DNA from: Dermanyssus gallinae
Taxonomy: Eukaryota; Arthropoda; Arachnida; Mesostigmata; Dermanyssidae
Assembly: GCA_003439945.1 (NCBI GenBank)
Contig: QVRM01001266.1
Span: forward strand, 248,001 to 312,000
Direction of reading: 5' to 3'
Length of the DNA stretch: 64,000 bases
Shown: piece by piece, positions 10,850-22,887 of the stretch
How the letters are laid out: each line of letters opens with the position of its first letter
Numbering within the stretch: position 1 is the first letter of the stretch
The notes under the pieces: generated by a model
What the model was told of the DNA's origin: nothing
The model's input: the letters and a program-made list of their open reading frames with translations, nothing else
Database searches by the model: none
Position numbers and translations under genes: made by a program

Positions 10850-12490
10850 AATGGAGAATAAAGAAGATGACGAGACCGATGCTGAAGTCGAAAAGGTTCG
10901 TGAAACGGCCACCGATATGGAAAAGGAAGCCAATGATAGCGTATGCTGCGGAGATCCTTCTGACAGCTATCCTTTAAGGACACGTACACAGAGAAAAAGA
11001 CCTGCCGCCGAGCAACCTCCCTCAAACATCCGAGAAACACAAGACCAAGGCAAGAAAAACCTGTGACAACACAGAGCTTGCCGATTACGACGAGAAAGCA
11101 TTTGCCAAGCTCAAGGCAGGGGTTCAACATCCTAAGAGCTTAAAGGAAAAACATAAAACAACTCAAGTGGACATAAAAGCGGCCATCGCCCGCTTAGACA
11201 AAGCGGTGCGAGAATTGACAATCAAACAAAAGGTAGACTGGGAAGAACAAGTAGCAAGAATTAGTCAGATGGAGATAATTAATAGAGACCTAACAAAAAA
11301 AATACAAAGCTTTCAAAAAATTGAGCATGACGCATCCGCACGTCTACAGGAGCTGGAACCTCTAGAAGACATTTGGGAGGCCATAGCAGAAACTCTCGCA
11401 AAGGAATTAAAACTCCTGAAAGAGAAACAATCAAAATGGCCCTCCTGGGGACCCGTGTCAGACACCCCCAAAGAGGGCGAACTACGATGCAAAGACTGCC
11501 AGAAAAAGTTAGAAGACGCGCTAGATAGGGTGAAGATCATTGAAGACCAGATTGCCGAAACTGAAACACTGGCAGACCTTATCCAACTTATCAAAGAAGA
11601 ATGGCCGCAGCCTGTGTTCAAAAACACACGTTTTTCCTTGGACAGCATAACAACCCAAAAGGACATTGGATAAATGCTAGTCACCAAAAGGTCAAGAAAG
11701 ACAAAGCAATGCTAAACAAAAATGGACGAGCAGGGCTGGCAGAGTTGCAGTTCTAAAAAACTGCGACCAGCTTGAAGTGAATCATGCCGAAGCCGAAGAT
11801 AATCCAGAAGTCGAAGAACCATCGGTTGGCCCTGCAACTTCGTCGAGCACATTGGGGTGGCTGAAAAACTACGCCCCTTTGTCCACAAACCAGGGGCAGG
11901 GGTAAAAATACGAACAGTCACCACAGGTAAAGGTGGCGATATTTTCATGAGAGTTGTGGAGAAAAAACAGGATGTGATGCAACGTTTTGCTGACGTGCTG
12001 CGACAGGGAACGGGGAAAGAAATCGACACCAGAATATGTACTGGCCCTACCATAACTGTCGTTTTGCGAGGCATCGACCCGTTTCTAACGGCAGATAAGA
12101 TTGAGAAAGAGCTGCGGGAAATACTTAGGATTCACGAAGCTTCCTACATGAGGACAGAAGCTCCCAGGCTAACCAAGAACCGGGCCGGCTGGCAGTGCCT
12201 CGTCACCTTACCAACAGGGCATGTCAGCTCTTGAACAGGAAGAATCTAAGTGTCGGAGGCACCGGTTGCAGGGCTGAGGAGTGGATCACTCTCTCTATAT
12301 GCTATAAGTGTCAGAAACTAGGACACACAGCCAAAGAATGCAAAAACAAAAATGTCGTTACACAGAGATGCTACAGATGCGGGAAGGCCATTTTCCTAGT
12401 GACTGTAAAGAAGAAACCCTTAGCTGTTGCATCTACGTTACGACCGCATGTCCCCTATATCTCAACCTTCTACGGACAAAACTGAAGGAG
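10850..12490 (+). pseudogene. LINE ORF1 (Gag-like), copy 1
   Basis: Begins ATGGAGAATAAAGAAG with an acidic N-terminus. A long charged segment with heptad-like pattern (11167-11673, e.g. DIKAAIARLDKAVREL) is probably a coiled coil. A globular part (11857-12234) contains IRTVTTGKGGDIFMRV and VVLRGIDPFLTADKIEKEL. Two CCHC zinc knuckles follow at 12290-12440: CYKCQKLGHTAKEC, then a second starting CYRCG split by a frameshift before its GH. In APE-type LINEs this protein binds the RNA. At least three frame changes break the ORF. Homologous segments appear in order in the minus-strand copy. Confidence 0.8.
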
Positions 12491-12682
12491 CGGATGGAAG
12501 AAAGGCAGACTAGCAAACACAAGAAAGAAAATAAGGGTACGGCCGAAAACGTTGAGTCCGGAGAGATCAAGACGTAACAGCATTCCGAAGCAAGCATCAC
12601 AAAAGGACCCTTCGACTGGAAGATACAGGGACATAGAGGTGCGGCAAAAACTGGCCCAGAAGGAACCTCATACACTTTGATA

Positions 12683-15600
12683 ATGCGTAGCAAAATTAGC
12701 ATAAGCCAAGTCAACTGTAACAGAAGCCGGGCGGCCCATGACATGGTCGGGGAAATAACGCAACGAAGAGTGACAGACGTAGTCGCTCTTAGCGAAGCAA
12801 ACAAAAAGCTAGCAAAAAGAGCTAAAAACTGGGTGACTGACTCTGCATACGACACTGCACTTATGATCAATCATACCGTAAAATACAAAATAAGGGTAGC
12901 GGACTAGGTTTTTGCTGAATCGACGTAAAAGACGTAAGGAGAATATACTCCTGCTATGTAAGTCTCAACTGTCCACACGAGAAGGTCGAACAACTCCTGA
13001 ACAATCTCACGAAGTTGATTCTAAACCTGAAACCTGGAACAGGTTTGTTAATCTCCGGAGATTTTAATTCGGTAGCGGAGATAGGGGGCTCCCGGCGAAC
13101 AGACAAGCGGGGCAGAACTTTTTTAGAATGGGCAGCGGCCAACGACTTATACGTGTTTAACGACGGTAAGGAAGCGACCTTCCGGCGCCACAGTTGCGAA
13201 TCGTACATAGACATAACACTTAGTAACTCTTAGATACCGCGTAAGGTGTCAAGCTGGACGATACTTGTGGAGGAGGAAAACGTTAGCGATCATCTCTGTG
13301 TGGAGACTCGACTAAATCTCCGAGCTACTCCACCGCCTCACCAACAGAGAAAGAGGTACAAAATTTCGGATGAAGAAAAGTTCAAGGAAGTACAAGCAAA
13401 CAAAATGACGCAATCCCATTTTCCCGAGACCCCGGTGCAGCTCCAGGCCATCCTCGAGGAGGCGTGTGCAAAAACCGCTACCGTGAGGATGCACCTAAGA
13501 CGGCCAGGAAAACCGCCGAAGCACTGGTGGACACAAGTCATTGCCGAAAAGCGCGAAGAATGCAACAAAGCCAGAAGAGCATTAAAACAGACTAACCGAG
13601 ACAACGGAAAGCGTATGCAGGCACTAGCTAGATACAGGAGAAGCAGATCAATCCTCAAGCGCGCCATTGCTGACAGCAAAACCAAGTGCTTGCAAGAGCT
13701 CCAAGAGCAGGTTCAAGAGGACCCATGGGAAAAATCATATAGAGTTATAAGCGGTAAGAGGAAAACCGCTGTCACGGAAGCCCTCGACGAACAGGAGACA
13801 GCAGATGTCCTTATTTAGCTTTTCTCGACTCACGACATATTCGAGAGAGCTGCCTACGAAAATGCACCCCAGGTAACAGAAGACTAATTCCCGGTAATCC
13901 AGCCTTTCGAGGTTCGCCTAGCGGCTGACAAGCTCAAGACGGAAAAAGCCCCCTGCCGCGACGGCGTCCCTCTCGCTGCAGTCAAAATCCTGTTTAAAGA
14001 GCACTCAGCCGCAGTTGCGGAATATCTTACCTCCGCGATGAGGGCAGGAGAGTTCCCACCAGCATGGAAACAAGCAGAAGTAGCCTTTATCCCCCAAGCG
14101 AATGGAGGATACTGGCCAATCTATTTACTAAACGCTCTAGCCAAGGGATATAAAGCCATCATCGAAAAAGGCTCAGGCTGTTTGCAGAGGAGTGCGGACT
14201 CTTGTCACCGGCACAATTTGGCTTCCGTAAACACAAAAGCACATCGGTTCTAACAGCAATCCACAGGGTCCTCGGTAGAGCTGAACAGGTGCGTGAATCC
14301 ACCATCTGTACAAGGCAGCTAATCATGGTCACCCTTCTGGATGTGAGGAACGCTTTCCATAGAACAGCCTACCATGGAAGACCATACTGAACACGCTAGT
14401 TCGCAAAAAAAGTTCCGCCGTACCTAGTTAAGGTAATTTCTGGATACCTTGAGGAGAGGTCTGTTTCAAACGGCAGCGTAGTCGTCCCGATGACAGCCGG
14501 GGTACCACAGTGCTCAATCCGGGGCCCAATGTTGTGTAACCTAGCATATGACGACGTTCTGCGGTAAACCGGCCTACCCCCGGGAATAGAAATGATAGCT
14601 TACGCTGACGTCTTAGCGGTCGTAGCACAGGCTAAAACGAAAGATAAGCTTAAGTTAAACACAAACAAAGCATTGCACTCGACAGCGGAATGGATGAAGG
14701 CCGCGGGGCAGGCACTCGTTCCAGAAAAAAGTGAAATAATTATCTTAACGGGCAAAAGAAGAGTTCGACTGTTACACACACAAGTCGCAGGACAAACAAT
14801 TAGATTCGTGAATGAAGCCCGCTACCTTGGAATCACGTTGGACACGTCCATGACCGGCTCATATCAGATAAAGAAGGCTACGGAAAAAGCATCCAAGGAG
14901 GCAAACGCAATTGCCAGGATACGTCCGAATATACATGGACCGCGGGCTTGTACAAGGAAACTGCTCATGGCGGTAGTGGGGTCAATCGCACTCTTCGGGG
15001 CTGCCGGTTGAACCAGGGCGACCTTTAAGTCAAAAGAAGCAAAGTTAATCCTGCACAAAACGCAGCGGGTTGCAGCCCTTATGGTAATACAAGGCTACAG
15101 AACAAACAGCACAAACGCAGCCGCTGCTTGCCGGAGAAATCCCCTGGGACCTTAAGGGTTCGAAAGACAGCGCCTGTGGGATATTGGCACACCCACAAAG
15201 AGCGACAAAAAAGAGAGAGAAACGCCACAATAGAGGACTGGCAAGTCGAGTGCGACACTATTCTCTTCGGTGCCCCCGGAAAGAGTCTAAGCAAACTGCT
15301 CCCAAACATACGGGCGTGGATAGTAAGGGGACTTAACCTTCTACCTAACGCAGGTTCTCACGGGTCATGGCAACTTCCAGTCATACCTTTACCGAATAGG
15401 AAAGGCCTCATCAGAAACATGCCTTTTTTCTAATGAAGCCGTGGAAGACACCCCATAACACACACTTTAGGTGCCAGGCATGGAAAGAGGCCAGAACCAT
15501 GGCAATTAGACAGATTCGCGAGAGATGGTCTAGGGCGGGATTCACCTATCCCGAAGTACAAGACCCCCCGCGAAATGGTAAAAAAGAGTTCGTGGAATAC

Positions 15601-15759
15601 ATCCTGCGTTCGATCCAAACATGGGAATCGGGAGCGGAAGTAGCACAGAAGTTGCTAAAAACAAACCACACAAGATGCAAGGAGAGACAGAATCTTTTTG
15701 AGGCCGGCACGGCTGAAGAAAGCGCAGCTTTGAAGCAAACGGGTTCGCACTTCTCCTGA
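12683..15759 (+). pseudogene. LINE ORF2 (APE endonuclease plus reverse transcriptase), copy 1
   Basis: The endonuclease begins ISQVNCNRSRAAHDMV with VVALSEANK (catalytic Glu region), GDFNS near 13060, YIDITL and SDHLC near 13290. The reverse transcriptase follows with KAPCRDGVPLAAVK, FPPAWKQAEVAFIPQ, FGFRKHKSTSVL and VTLLDVRNAFHR, then a VPQ...GPMLCNLAYDDV box and AYADV where functional copies have a DD pair. A C-terminal region runs to 15757. The QVNCNR opening and the RT box spacing are those of the R1 group. The altered active site and frame breaks make it inactive. In life the endonuclease would nick target DNA and the RT copy the element RNA onto it. Confidence 0.8.
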
Positions 15760-15965
15760 TGGCTCATAGCACTGTTCTATGGAGATCTGGGCCATCAGAG
15801 AGTAAAGTTTAAGGGGGAGGTGCGTTTTGTGGATATGGGTCTCATCGGCGTAACATCCATCTGCTGGGGTCGAGTCCCACACAGCTTGAGATGGAAAACA
15901 ATAGTTTCTACTCGTAGCGGTAGTGCGTAACTGCAACACTAACCCTCCTCCACAAAAGAAACAAA

Positions 15966-15969
<4 letters not shown>

Positions 15970-16033
<64 letters not shown>
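15970..16033. repeat. (TA)n microsatellite
   Basis: 64-bp TA tract at the 3' end of the R1-type LINE and facing the 3' end of the minus-strand R2-like copy. Confidence 0.95.
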
Positions 16034-16039
<6 letters not shown>

Positions 16040-16144
16040 TCTGATGATTTATTAATCATTAACAATATGTTTGCACACTCGACAGTGCTCGCCTTAATAA
16101 AAATGGTGGTAAAAATATGTCACGTGAGGTTAAGAAACAGCTGT

Positions 16145-18167
16145 CCGTGTCCTTGCTTGATGGCAGCCCCCGCTCTTATGGATCCAGTGGGAGCGGTATA
16201 TAATCAAGGTCCCTTGCAACGTTAAGACAGTAAGAGCCATAAGATTCCTCTTCGTGATGCCGAGCCCCAAAAGCGTACTCGCAGATTCGGAGTCCCATAC
16301 ACCACTCATAGAGATAGTGATGGATCCGAATCTGCGAGGTTTTTGCGGGTCGGGGCTCCTGCCACGCTTTTGTCAGGTCCCTGTTCGAGCCACAAACCAC
16401 GGCATCTAAAACCCAGACCTCGGTAGGTGTTGCTATTACGAGGTCGAGCTTTAGGCCCGGTGCGCCCGGTCGACGGAATACTCGCTCACGAACCACCTCA
16501 TGACCCCTCCCCCGGAGAAGACGCGCCACGCAATCACAGACGTCGTCATGCCTCTTTATAGTTTGCTTGTGTGTTGTATCGCACATCTGAGCGACATAAG
16601 CCAACGTCTCAGACGCATGACACCCGTGCCTATAACGTGTGCTGTAGCCCGGGCGACCCCTGGCCAATCTGGCACGCGTTAGTAGTGCGTTGATCCTGAG
16701 CTTTGGTAGGTTTAAATGCTCCTTACCAGATAGGTAGGGCATACCTTTAATCCAGTAATGTACAAAAGGCGTTTCGTGTGCTTTTTTGAAATGTGCCCTA
16801 TCGAACGTGTTGTGTAGTTGTTGAGACCAGTAATCGGTCTCTTGTGTAGCGGTCTCAATAGAGGTTCCTAAGCGCTCGCAAAGAAGTCTTGTTTTCGCAA
16901 GGTCTGTGGGAGCTATCGTGAGTCTGTTGAGTAAATTAAGGAGTATATCCTTGGTGGAGTATATCCTAAATTAAAGAGTATATCCTTGGTGGAGCCATTG
17001 CTGTCAAGGTCAACTCCCAGATATCTCCATCGATCCCTCATACCTTTAACTGGCAATTGCCGCTCTCCAACGATAAATTCTAGTACGTTATTATTAAAAC
17101 CTTTACCCTCCTTCCTATAAGATAGATGGGAGATAGTAAAGCTTTTATTAATATAAATTTTAAGGCCTTGGGATTTCAAAAGGGGTCCGCAGTATTAAGA
17201 AGCCGTTAGAGAGTATATTTCATGGAGGCTAGGAGGATGAGATCATCCGCTAAGGCTAAGCCCATAAGGCGGAAGTCATCAGTAAATTGGTACCCGATAT
17301 TAGTTTTGTCTAATTTTGAAATAAGGTCATCGAGAACTTGATTAAATAAAAGAGGGGACAGAAGATCTCCCTGCCTAACATCCCTAGTTGTCCCAAATTC
17401 TATGAGAGTTTTAGATGAGAGGTACAAGCGTTTGATGAATACCTCCGGGTATCCGCGAGTCCGGAGTGACCAGACTATGGAGTCATGACTCACCATGTCA
17501 AACGCCTTACGTTGGTCGATTGAGGCGAGTTTGAGTTCACGTCCCGTTAAGATTGCCATCTAGAACCGCAAAATTCTCAAAGGTTCTTAGGAAGCTTAAT
17601 AGAGTTCTGGAGGCGTCTAGAGAGAATTTGGTTAAGCGTACGCTGTAAGTATGCGCTATTAGATAGGGGTCGCGGATCGCTTGGGTATGTTGCATTGTTG
17701 ATTTTAGGGATGACCGTTAAGCGAGCAGCTCAGTGGGCTGTGGCAATATCACTAATTAATAGTATAATAAGAAGACGAAATAAAAATCCGTCAAAGCCAA
17801 GTGCTTTAGAAGGTCCGCAGAGAGCTACGTGGGTTTTCTCTAAAGAGATAGGGAGGGAACCTTGAAGAGATTAGAGTTGGGAGTGTATACGTTGCAAGGG
17901 AGTGGTTCAGGGGGTGGTTGTGTCATCATGTGGGCCGAGTGTTCTACAACTTTGGTGGTCTGCATGTTGTGTGTGGTGTGTCTGCCGTCTAGCACCTCAT
18001 GAGCGCATTTGGATCGGTTTTGGCTAAAAAGTTTTTTAGTGGTTGCGTAGTCTTGACGTCGCTGTTGCCTTTCAGATACTCGCGCTTCAGAGGAAGGTGT
18101 TTCTCTGAAAGCGCGAAGTCGGACAGTGTGTGTAAATATTTGCTCAGAAAGTCGTTTAAGGCGATGG
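16145..18167 (-). mobile_element. R2-like non-LTR retrotransposon, copy 2 (5'-truncated)
   Basis: Read on the minus strand it matches copy 1 from about position 3690 onward: RT N-terminal part (17560-18167), RT core (17206-17559), thumb (16913-17179), endonuclease (16176-16742) and the same 3' UTR (near 16140-16200). The 5' truncation abuts a short (TA)n at 18169-18183, as expected for incomplete target-primed reverse transcription. The two copies differ by many substitutions and small indels. Confidence 0.85.
16176..17559 (-). pseudogene. R2-like RT core, thumb and endonuclease (copy 2)
   Basis: The RT part reads FDMVSHDSIVWSLRTRGYPE, then RQGDLLSPLLFNQVLDDLI and LALADDLILLAS, so the YxDD-equivalent ADD is still present. 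After a frame break the thumb keeps YLGVDLDSNG. The endonuclease frame (16176-16742) shows LRINALLTRARLARG, the CCHC block with YRHGC (first Cys changed to Tyr), KRHDDVCD and KLDL with LDAVV, where the PD pair is altered to LD. The nuclease is therefore probably dead. Comparison with copy 1 shows complementary losses: copy 1 retains the endonuclease residues and copy 2 the RT active site. Confidence 0.85.
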
Positions 18168-18168
18168 T

Positions 18169-18183
18169 GTATATATATATATA
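18169..18183. repeat. Short (TA)n tract
   Basis: Lies at the 5' truncation point of the R2-like copy. Confidence 0.85.
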
Positions 18184-18659
18184 CGACCTCTTTATCTGAA
18201 AAAAAAATTATGTATTCTGATAGGTCCTACGAATCGAGAAAATAAAAATAATTACAAAGAACCAAATTAAAAAAATCACCACGATGGAAACCTAAAAGTT
18301 GCAAGTTTACCCTTGCGACTGTAAAAGTGCGAGCAGGAACGTTGCTATGGCAAAATTACTTTTTGCGCACTAATCTCGACCGTTTTGCTTGCAGGTATTC
18401 GCATAAACGGTTAGGAAGTGTGGAATATTATGCTTCTGTAACTGCAGGATCTTTCTCCACGTGTTTATAAAGATATTTTTTGGGAAATCATGTTAATCAA
18501 TTTGCATTTGTATGCGTTCATGCAGCATATTATGTATTCCATCTATCGATGTGCTTACGATCTCATCTATATCACGCGTCTTCATTTGGCCTTCTTTTAT
18601 TGTGACTCAATGGTTGTTTCCCCGTCAAACACTACAACGATCGTTGCGGCGCCTTATAG
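18184..18659. other. No recognisable feature
   Basis: AT-rich sequence without protein similarity. It lies between the ends of two minus-strand LINE fragments. Confidence 0.4.
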
Positions 18660-18669
18660 TGGAAATTTC

Positions 18670-19760
18670 GGTACTTATTGGCCTATTATTGAGCCCTGTG
18701 GCACCTCGATCGTCTTTGGGAAGACCACCTTGTTGTTTGAAACGGACCTCTACTTAAGAAATTTATATATTACATTTACCACGTATGACAAAATACTTCT
18801 ACAAACGTATGGCGGAATATTTTTAGCGCATCTAAGTTAGTCTTCCGTGGAAGGCTATTGAAAGCGTTTCTCACATCCATCACCAGCTGTCTTGTACAGG
18901 TCGTGAACCTACGCATCTGCTCAACTCTACTAAGGATCCCATTGGGAGGATTGCCATTAGGACCGATTTGTGTTTACAGAAGCCAAATTCTGCCGGTGTC
19001 AGAAGTGCGTACTCCTCCGCAAACAGCCTGAGCTTTTCTTCGATGATAGCTTCATACCCTTGGCTAAGGCGCTCAGTAAACACATTGGCCAGTAGCCTTC
19101 GTTCGCTTTGGGAATAAGAATTACTTCTGTTTGTTTCCATGCTGGTGGAAACTCTTTCTTCTGTTTTCATTGTGAAGGCAATGGTTTCTGCAACTGCGGC
19201 TAGATGCTCTTTGAACTGTCCAGCTTGATACCTTCTGCGCTATCTGAGAGTTACTAAAAGTTATGTCTACGTATGATTCGTAGCTGTGGCTAAAACAGTT
19301 CTCCCCCGCTTGTCCATTGCCGGGAGTTCCATATCTCTCCTGCCGAGTTAAAATCTCCGGCGATTAACAAATCTATTCCCGGTTTTAGGTTTAGTACTGA
19401 CGTCGTAAGATTATCAAGCAGTCGTTCGAAATCCTTGTGTGGGCAGTAGGGCTTATACAGCAAGAGTATATTATCCCCACGTATTTTACTTCAATCCAGC
19501 CGAATCCTGGTCCGCTCCTCTTGTTTTGTCTTTTTTACGGTATGACTGGCTAAGAGTGCCTGTCGTATGCGAAGTCAGCCGCCCAGGTATTAGCTCTTTT
19601 GGCTAGCGTTTTGTTTTGTTCGCTAAAAGCGACTACGTTTGTCCCTCTTCGGTGCGTTATTTCCTAGACCATGTCGTGGGCTTCCCGGATTCTGTTACAA
19701 TTGACCTGGATTATGCTTATTTTGTTCTGCATTATGAAAGTGTAGAAGTTTTTCTCTGAG
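18670..19760 (-). pseudogene. LINE ORF2 N-terminal half (endonuclease to mid RT), copy 2
   Basis: The endonuclease begins KISIIQVNCNRIREAHDMV and continues TNVVAFSEQNK. After stops the RT appears at 18880-19170 with LLANVFTERLSQGYEAIIEE and ALLTPAEFGFCKHKS. The remainder reaches ETLSIAF (equivalent to RNAFHR) and VPQGSIIGP near 18680. The DD box and everything downstream are absent. It is inactive. Confidence 0.7.
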
Positions 19761-19911
19761 TTACTCTATTTGCCGCACCTCTAGGTGCCTGTCTTTTCCA
19801 GTGGAAGGTTCTTTTGGGGTGCTTGCTGTGGAATGGTGTTGCACCCTCTCCGGACTCTAGATTGTAGGCCGTGAGCTTTGTTTTTGCTGATCTGCCTTTC
19901 TTCATTAGTCT

Positions 19912-21881
19912 TTAGTTTTGTCCGCAGGAGATTGAAATATATGGGGCATGCGATCGTGCGAGCTTTGTGCCCTTTTTCACCGCAGTTGTAACGTTAAGGG
20001 TTTTTTCTTTAAAGTTGCTAGCGAAGTGACCCTCCCGACCGCATCTGTAGCACCTCTGTGTAACGGCGTTTTTGGTTTTGCATTTTTTGACCGTGTGCTC
20101 CATTTCCTGACACTTGTAGCATGTAGAGAGCGTAATCTACCCCTTAGCCTTGCAGTGGGTGCCTCCGATAGTTAGATTCCTCCTGAGCTGGCATGCCCTG
20201 CCTCTTAGTAAGGTGACCAGGCCTGCCTACCGGCTTGATTTTGATTTGCTTGGGGGCTTCAGCTATTATGTAGAAGGCTCGTGGATTCTAAGTCTTTCCC
20301 GCAGCTCTTTCTCGATCTTGCCTGCCGTTAGAAACTGGTCGATACTTCGTAGGACGAAAGTCATGGTGGGGCCGGTACATTTTCTGATGTCTATTTCTCC
20401 CCCTATTCCCTGCCGCAGCACATCCGCAAACATTGCACCGCTTCCTGGTTTTTACTCCATAACTCTCATAGAAATATCGCCTGTTTGTGGGCAAGGGAGC
20501 GTAGTTTTTTAATAATGTCTTGTGAGAAGCATCTCTCTTGTTTTTATGCGGATGGATATTGCTTTTTTTGCTTCTCTCGTGAAAGCAAAGTGCCGCGTTG
20601 CGCACGGCTAAGGCCGTCTTTTGTGATGTCAGCCTTGCATCCCGTCTTTCTGCAACATGCTTCTATCGTATGTTTAATCTCCTTCCCATTCTGGGGACAT
20701 GTACAGAGCCAGGGGGGTTTTGGGTTTAAAAACAATGCCCTTTTGCTCATGTTTTAGAGAGAGCCTCTAAAAACTTTTCAGCTGTATCCTTGGGATAAAC
20801 TACCCCGAATACCAATGTGCTCGACAAAGCTGCAGGACCAACCGTTGTTTCTTCGTTATCTGGATCGTCTTCAACTTTGGTATGGTCCAGTTCAAGCTGT
20901 ACCCAGTTCTTTATAACTGCAACTCTACCAGATTGTAGGTTAGAGGTTTTTCGACTAGCGGAAATTGCCCCATCATTTTTGAAACTTTTTTTCTGTCTAC
21001 CAATTTTGTGGTGAAATAAATGCTGAAAAAAGAATAAATTGTTTTAAACATTTCTATGTGTTTCTCTGATCTTCTGGTGGTAAGCATTACTCTGATGTAC
21101 TTTTGAGTGGCTATGCTTTCAAGCGAAAAACGTGTGTTTTTGAATACAGGCTGAGGCCATTCTTCTTTGATAAGGTCGATGAGGTGAACCAGCGTTTCGG
21201 TTTCGGTAATCTGGTTCTCAATGTTCTTTGTTCAGCGCCTGTTCTAGCTTTATCTGGAAGTCTTTACATCGTGATTTGCCCGGCACGGGTCTCCTAGAGG
21301 AGACCTCCATTTCAATTGTTTTTCTCTCAAGAATTCTAACTTCCATGCGAGAGTTTCTGCCTTGGCCTTCTATCTGTCTCCTAGGCTTTCGAGCTCCTGC
21401 AGACGTGCGTCTGCGTCGTGCTCTGCTTTTTGAGAGCTGTGTACCTTTTCTCTAGGCTTTATTATCTTTTTCCATCTGACTAATTCTTGCTTTTTGTTCT
21501 TCCAAGTTTTCCTTGTGTCTTTTTTGTCAATTCCCATACGACTTTCTATAGGCGGGTATTGGCCGCTTCTATGTCTACTTGGGCTATTTTGTGCTTTTCC
21601 TTTAAACTCTTGAGAAATTGAATTACTGCCTTGATCAAGCAAGTGCCTCTTCGCCCCCCCGCTCTCTCACGAACTCGGGTTCTCCGGCGAAGTCGCGATG
21701 GCGGCAAGCCTTTTTCTCTGTGTACCTGTTCTTGAAGAATGTGCTCTCCGCAGCATACTAATACTACTACTGCATACGCTATCATTGTTTTCGTTTTCCC
21801 ATTCGCTGGCAATTTAAAGGTCTTTTTGACTTCTGTTTCAGTATTTTCATCTTCTTTATCCTCACCTTCGGAAGTTTGCAT
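19912..21881 (-). pseudogene. LINE ORF1 (Gag-like), copy 2
   Basis: Starts MQTSEGEDKEDENTETEV, similar in acidity and position to copy 1. Charged coiled-coil segments lie at 21370-21642. The knuckle region at 19912-20103 retains TVKKCKTKNAVTQRCYRCGR followed by EGHFASNF, where the last Cys of the second knuckle is lost. Several frameshifts break the frame. The shared order of segments with 10850-12490 shows family identity. Confidence 0.7.
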
Positions 21882-22563
21882 GGCAATCCTGTCCTGAGCT
21901 GTCTCTGCTTGAACATAATAAAGCTTATTAAGAGCTTAAGAAATAAAGCTTGGTTCTCTGATTGTAAATCCGTTTGCAGAACAAAGATCCCATTTATAGT
22001 TATCTAGTTATTTCAGAAAGTAATACCTTGTCTGGGGCTTTCCAGGAAAAGGTTGCCTTCCGTGGTCCCCTTTCCTACCTATATGATTGTCCGGCCCACG
22101 TACCACGTGTTATTAAGGGGGGGAATTCGTTGTTTTTGGACTCCGATCAGCCGTTCAGGAGAGGTGGCACCTTTTTCACTTTTTTTTCCGTTGTTGTTTA
22201 CAGCTCCCCTCCCTGAGCGGTTTGCGCGGGTTTTGGGCCTCTTTCCCCCTGTGCTGATCGCCCGGCCAAGAATTTGGCTTACCAAATGGCCGCGCCCAGC
22301 AGCCTCTCGTGGTGATCACGTGGCCCTGGATGTTCTTGTGGAACAATATGCGAATGCATCTCTGACGTTTTGTAGTACGTAGTGATAGAAAGTCACCACC
22401 TTCCGACAGAATTGAATCTTGAGACCACAGTACTCCTCACACGCTGTTCTTAACAGCCAGATACTTACTGCGTTCACGAGAAAATCACCCCTTTTATGGA
22501 GCTCACCGTCAGCACATCCGTACGTTGGCTTGCACGAAACTGACTTACGTCATTGAGACATAC

Positions 22564-22567
<4 letters not shown>
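21882..22567 (-). other. Possible 5' UTR of LINE copy 2; otherwise nothing recognised
   Basis: GC-richer than its surroundings and positioned between the ORF1 start and a (TA)n tract. No clear match with the 5' region of copy 1 was found by eye, so the assignment is by position only. Confidence 0.3.

Positions 22568-22640
<73 letters not shown>
22568..22640. repeat. (TA)n microsatellite
   Basis: About 70 bp of TA repeats with one interruption, just upstream of the first exon of gene B. Confidence 0.95.
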
Positions 22641-22643
<3 letters not shown>

Positions 22644-22697
22644 TTTATATATGACACTAAAATAACGAAGCTCTATGCAAAACAGTCAATTCGTAGC

Positions 22698-22887
22698 ATG
22701 CCGTCGTCTGATAAGAAGAGACCTGTGAAAGAATCCGGTCTAAAACGAGTGCTCTGGGCTTTAGGAATCATATTGTACCTGCTCATACTGTTCGGCATCG
22801 CCCAAACATTTGTTAGAAAAAAAACAGATGTCCAAACGACTACCACCACAACACCCGCACCTGACGTATCGGGTCTCAACCCGGCAG
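22698..22887 (+). CDS. Membrane-anchor first exon of type II transmembrane serine protease (gene B)
   Basis: ATG at 22698 has A at -3. The first 16 residues are Lys/Arg-rich (SDKKRPVKE), followed by a single hydrophobic segment (RVLWALGIILYLLILFGIAQ, residues about 18-37). A basic KK flank and a Thr-rich stem (TTTTTTPAP) come next, the expected layout of a type II membrane protein with its C-terminus outside. The frame ends at AG/GTAAGC, a strong donor at 22888, in phase 1. The next protease-like exon (26992) starts with the two bases AT completing a GAT codon, giving NPA-D-CGRN. The Cys-Gly just after the junction is the usual place for the cysteine that tethers stem and catalytic domain. 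The TM exon is firmly visible; its linkage to the protease rests on phase and order. Confidence 0.7.

Larger units (their letters stand above)
10396..15966 (+). mobile_element. R1/Jockey-group APE-type LINE, copy 1 (nearly full length, decayed)
   Basis: Two-ORF non-LTR retrotransposon: ORF1 Gag (about 10850-12490) and ORF2 with AP-type endonuclease and reverse transcriptase (12683-15759). About 205 bp of 3' UTR follow and then a (TA)n tract. (TA)n also lies at the upstream side (10369-10395), so the element may be bracketed by its target microsatellite (inference). Frameshifts and stops interrupt both ORFs. A second copy of the same family, in reverse, occupies 18660-21881. Confidence 0.8.
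18660..21881 (-). mobile_element. R1/Jockey-group LINE, copy 2 (3' end missing)
   Basis: Reading right to left it contains ORF1 start (21881), coiled-coil segment, globular segment and zinc knuckles (to 19912). The endonuclease N-terminus follows (QVNCNRIREAHDMV near 19700), then the RT through FGFCKHKS (about 19000) and a VPQGSIIGP-type box near 18680, where similarity stops. It matches copy 1 at 10850-14530. Because LINEs normally lose 5' sequence, loss of the 3' half points to a later deletion or recombination. The region 21882-22566 may be its 5' UTR, ending at a (TA)n tract. Confidence 0.75.
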
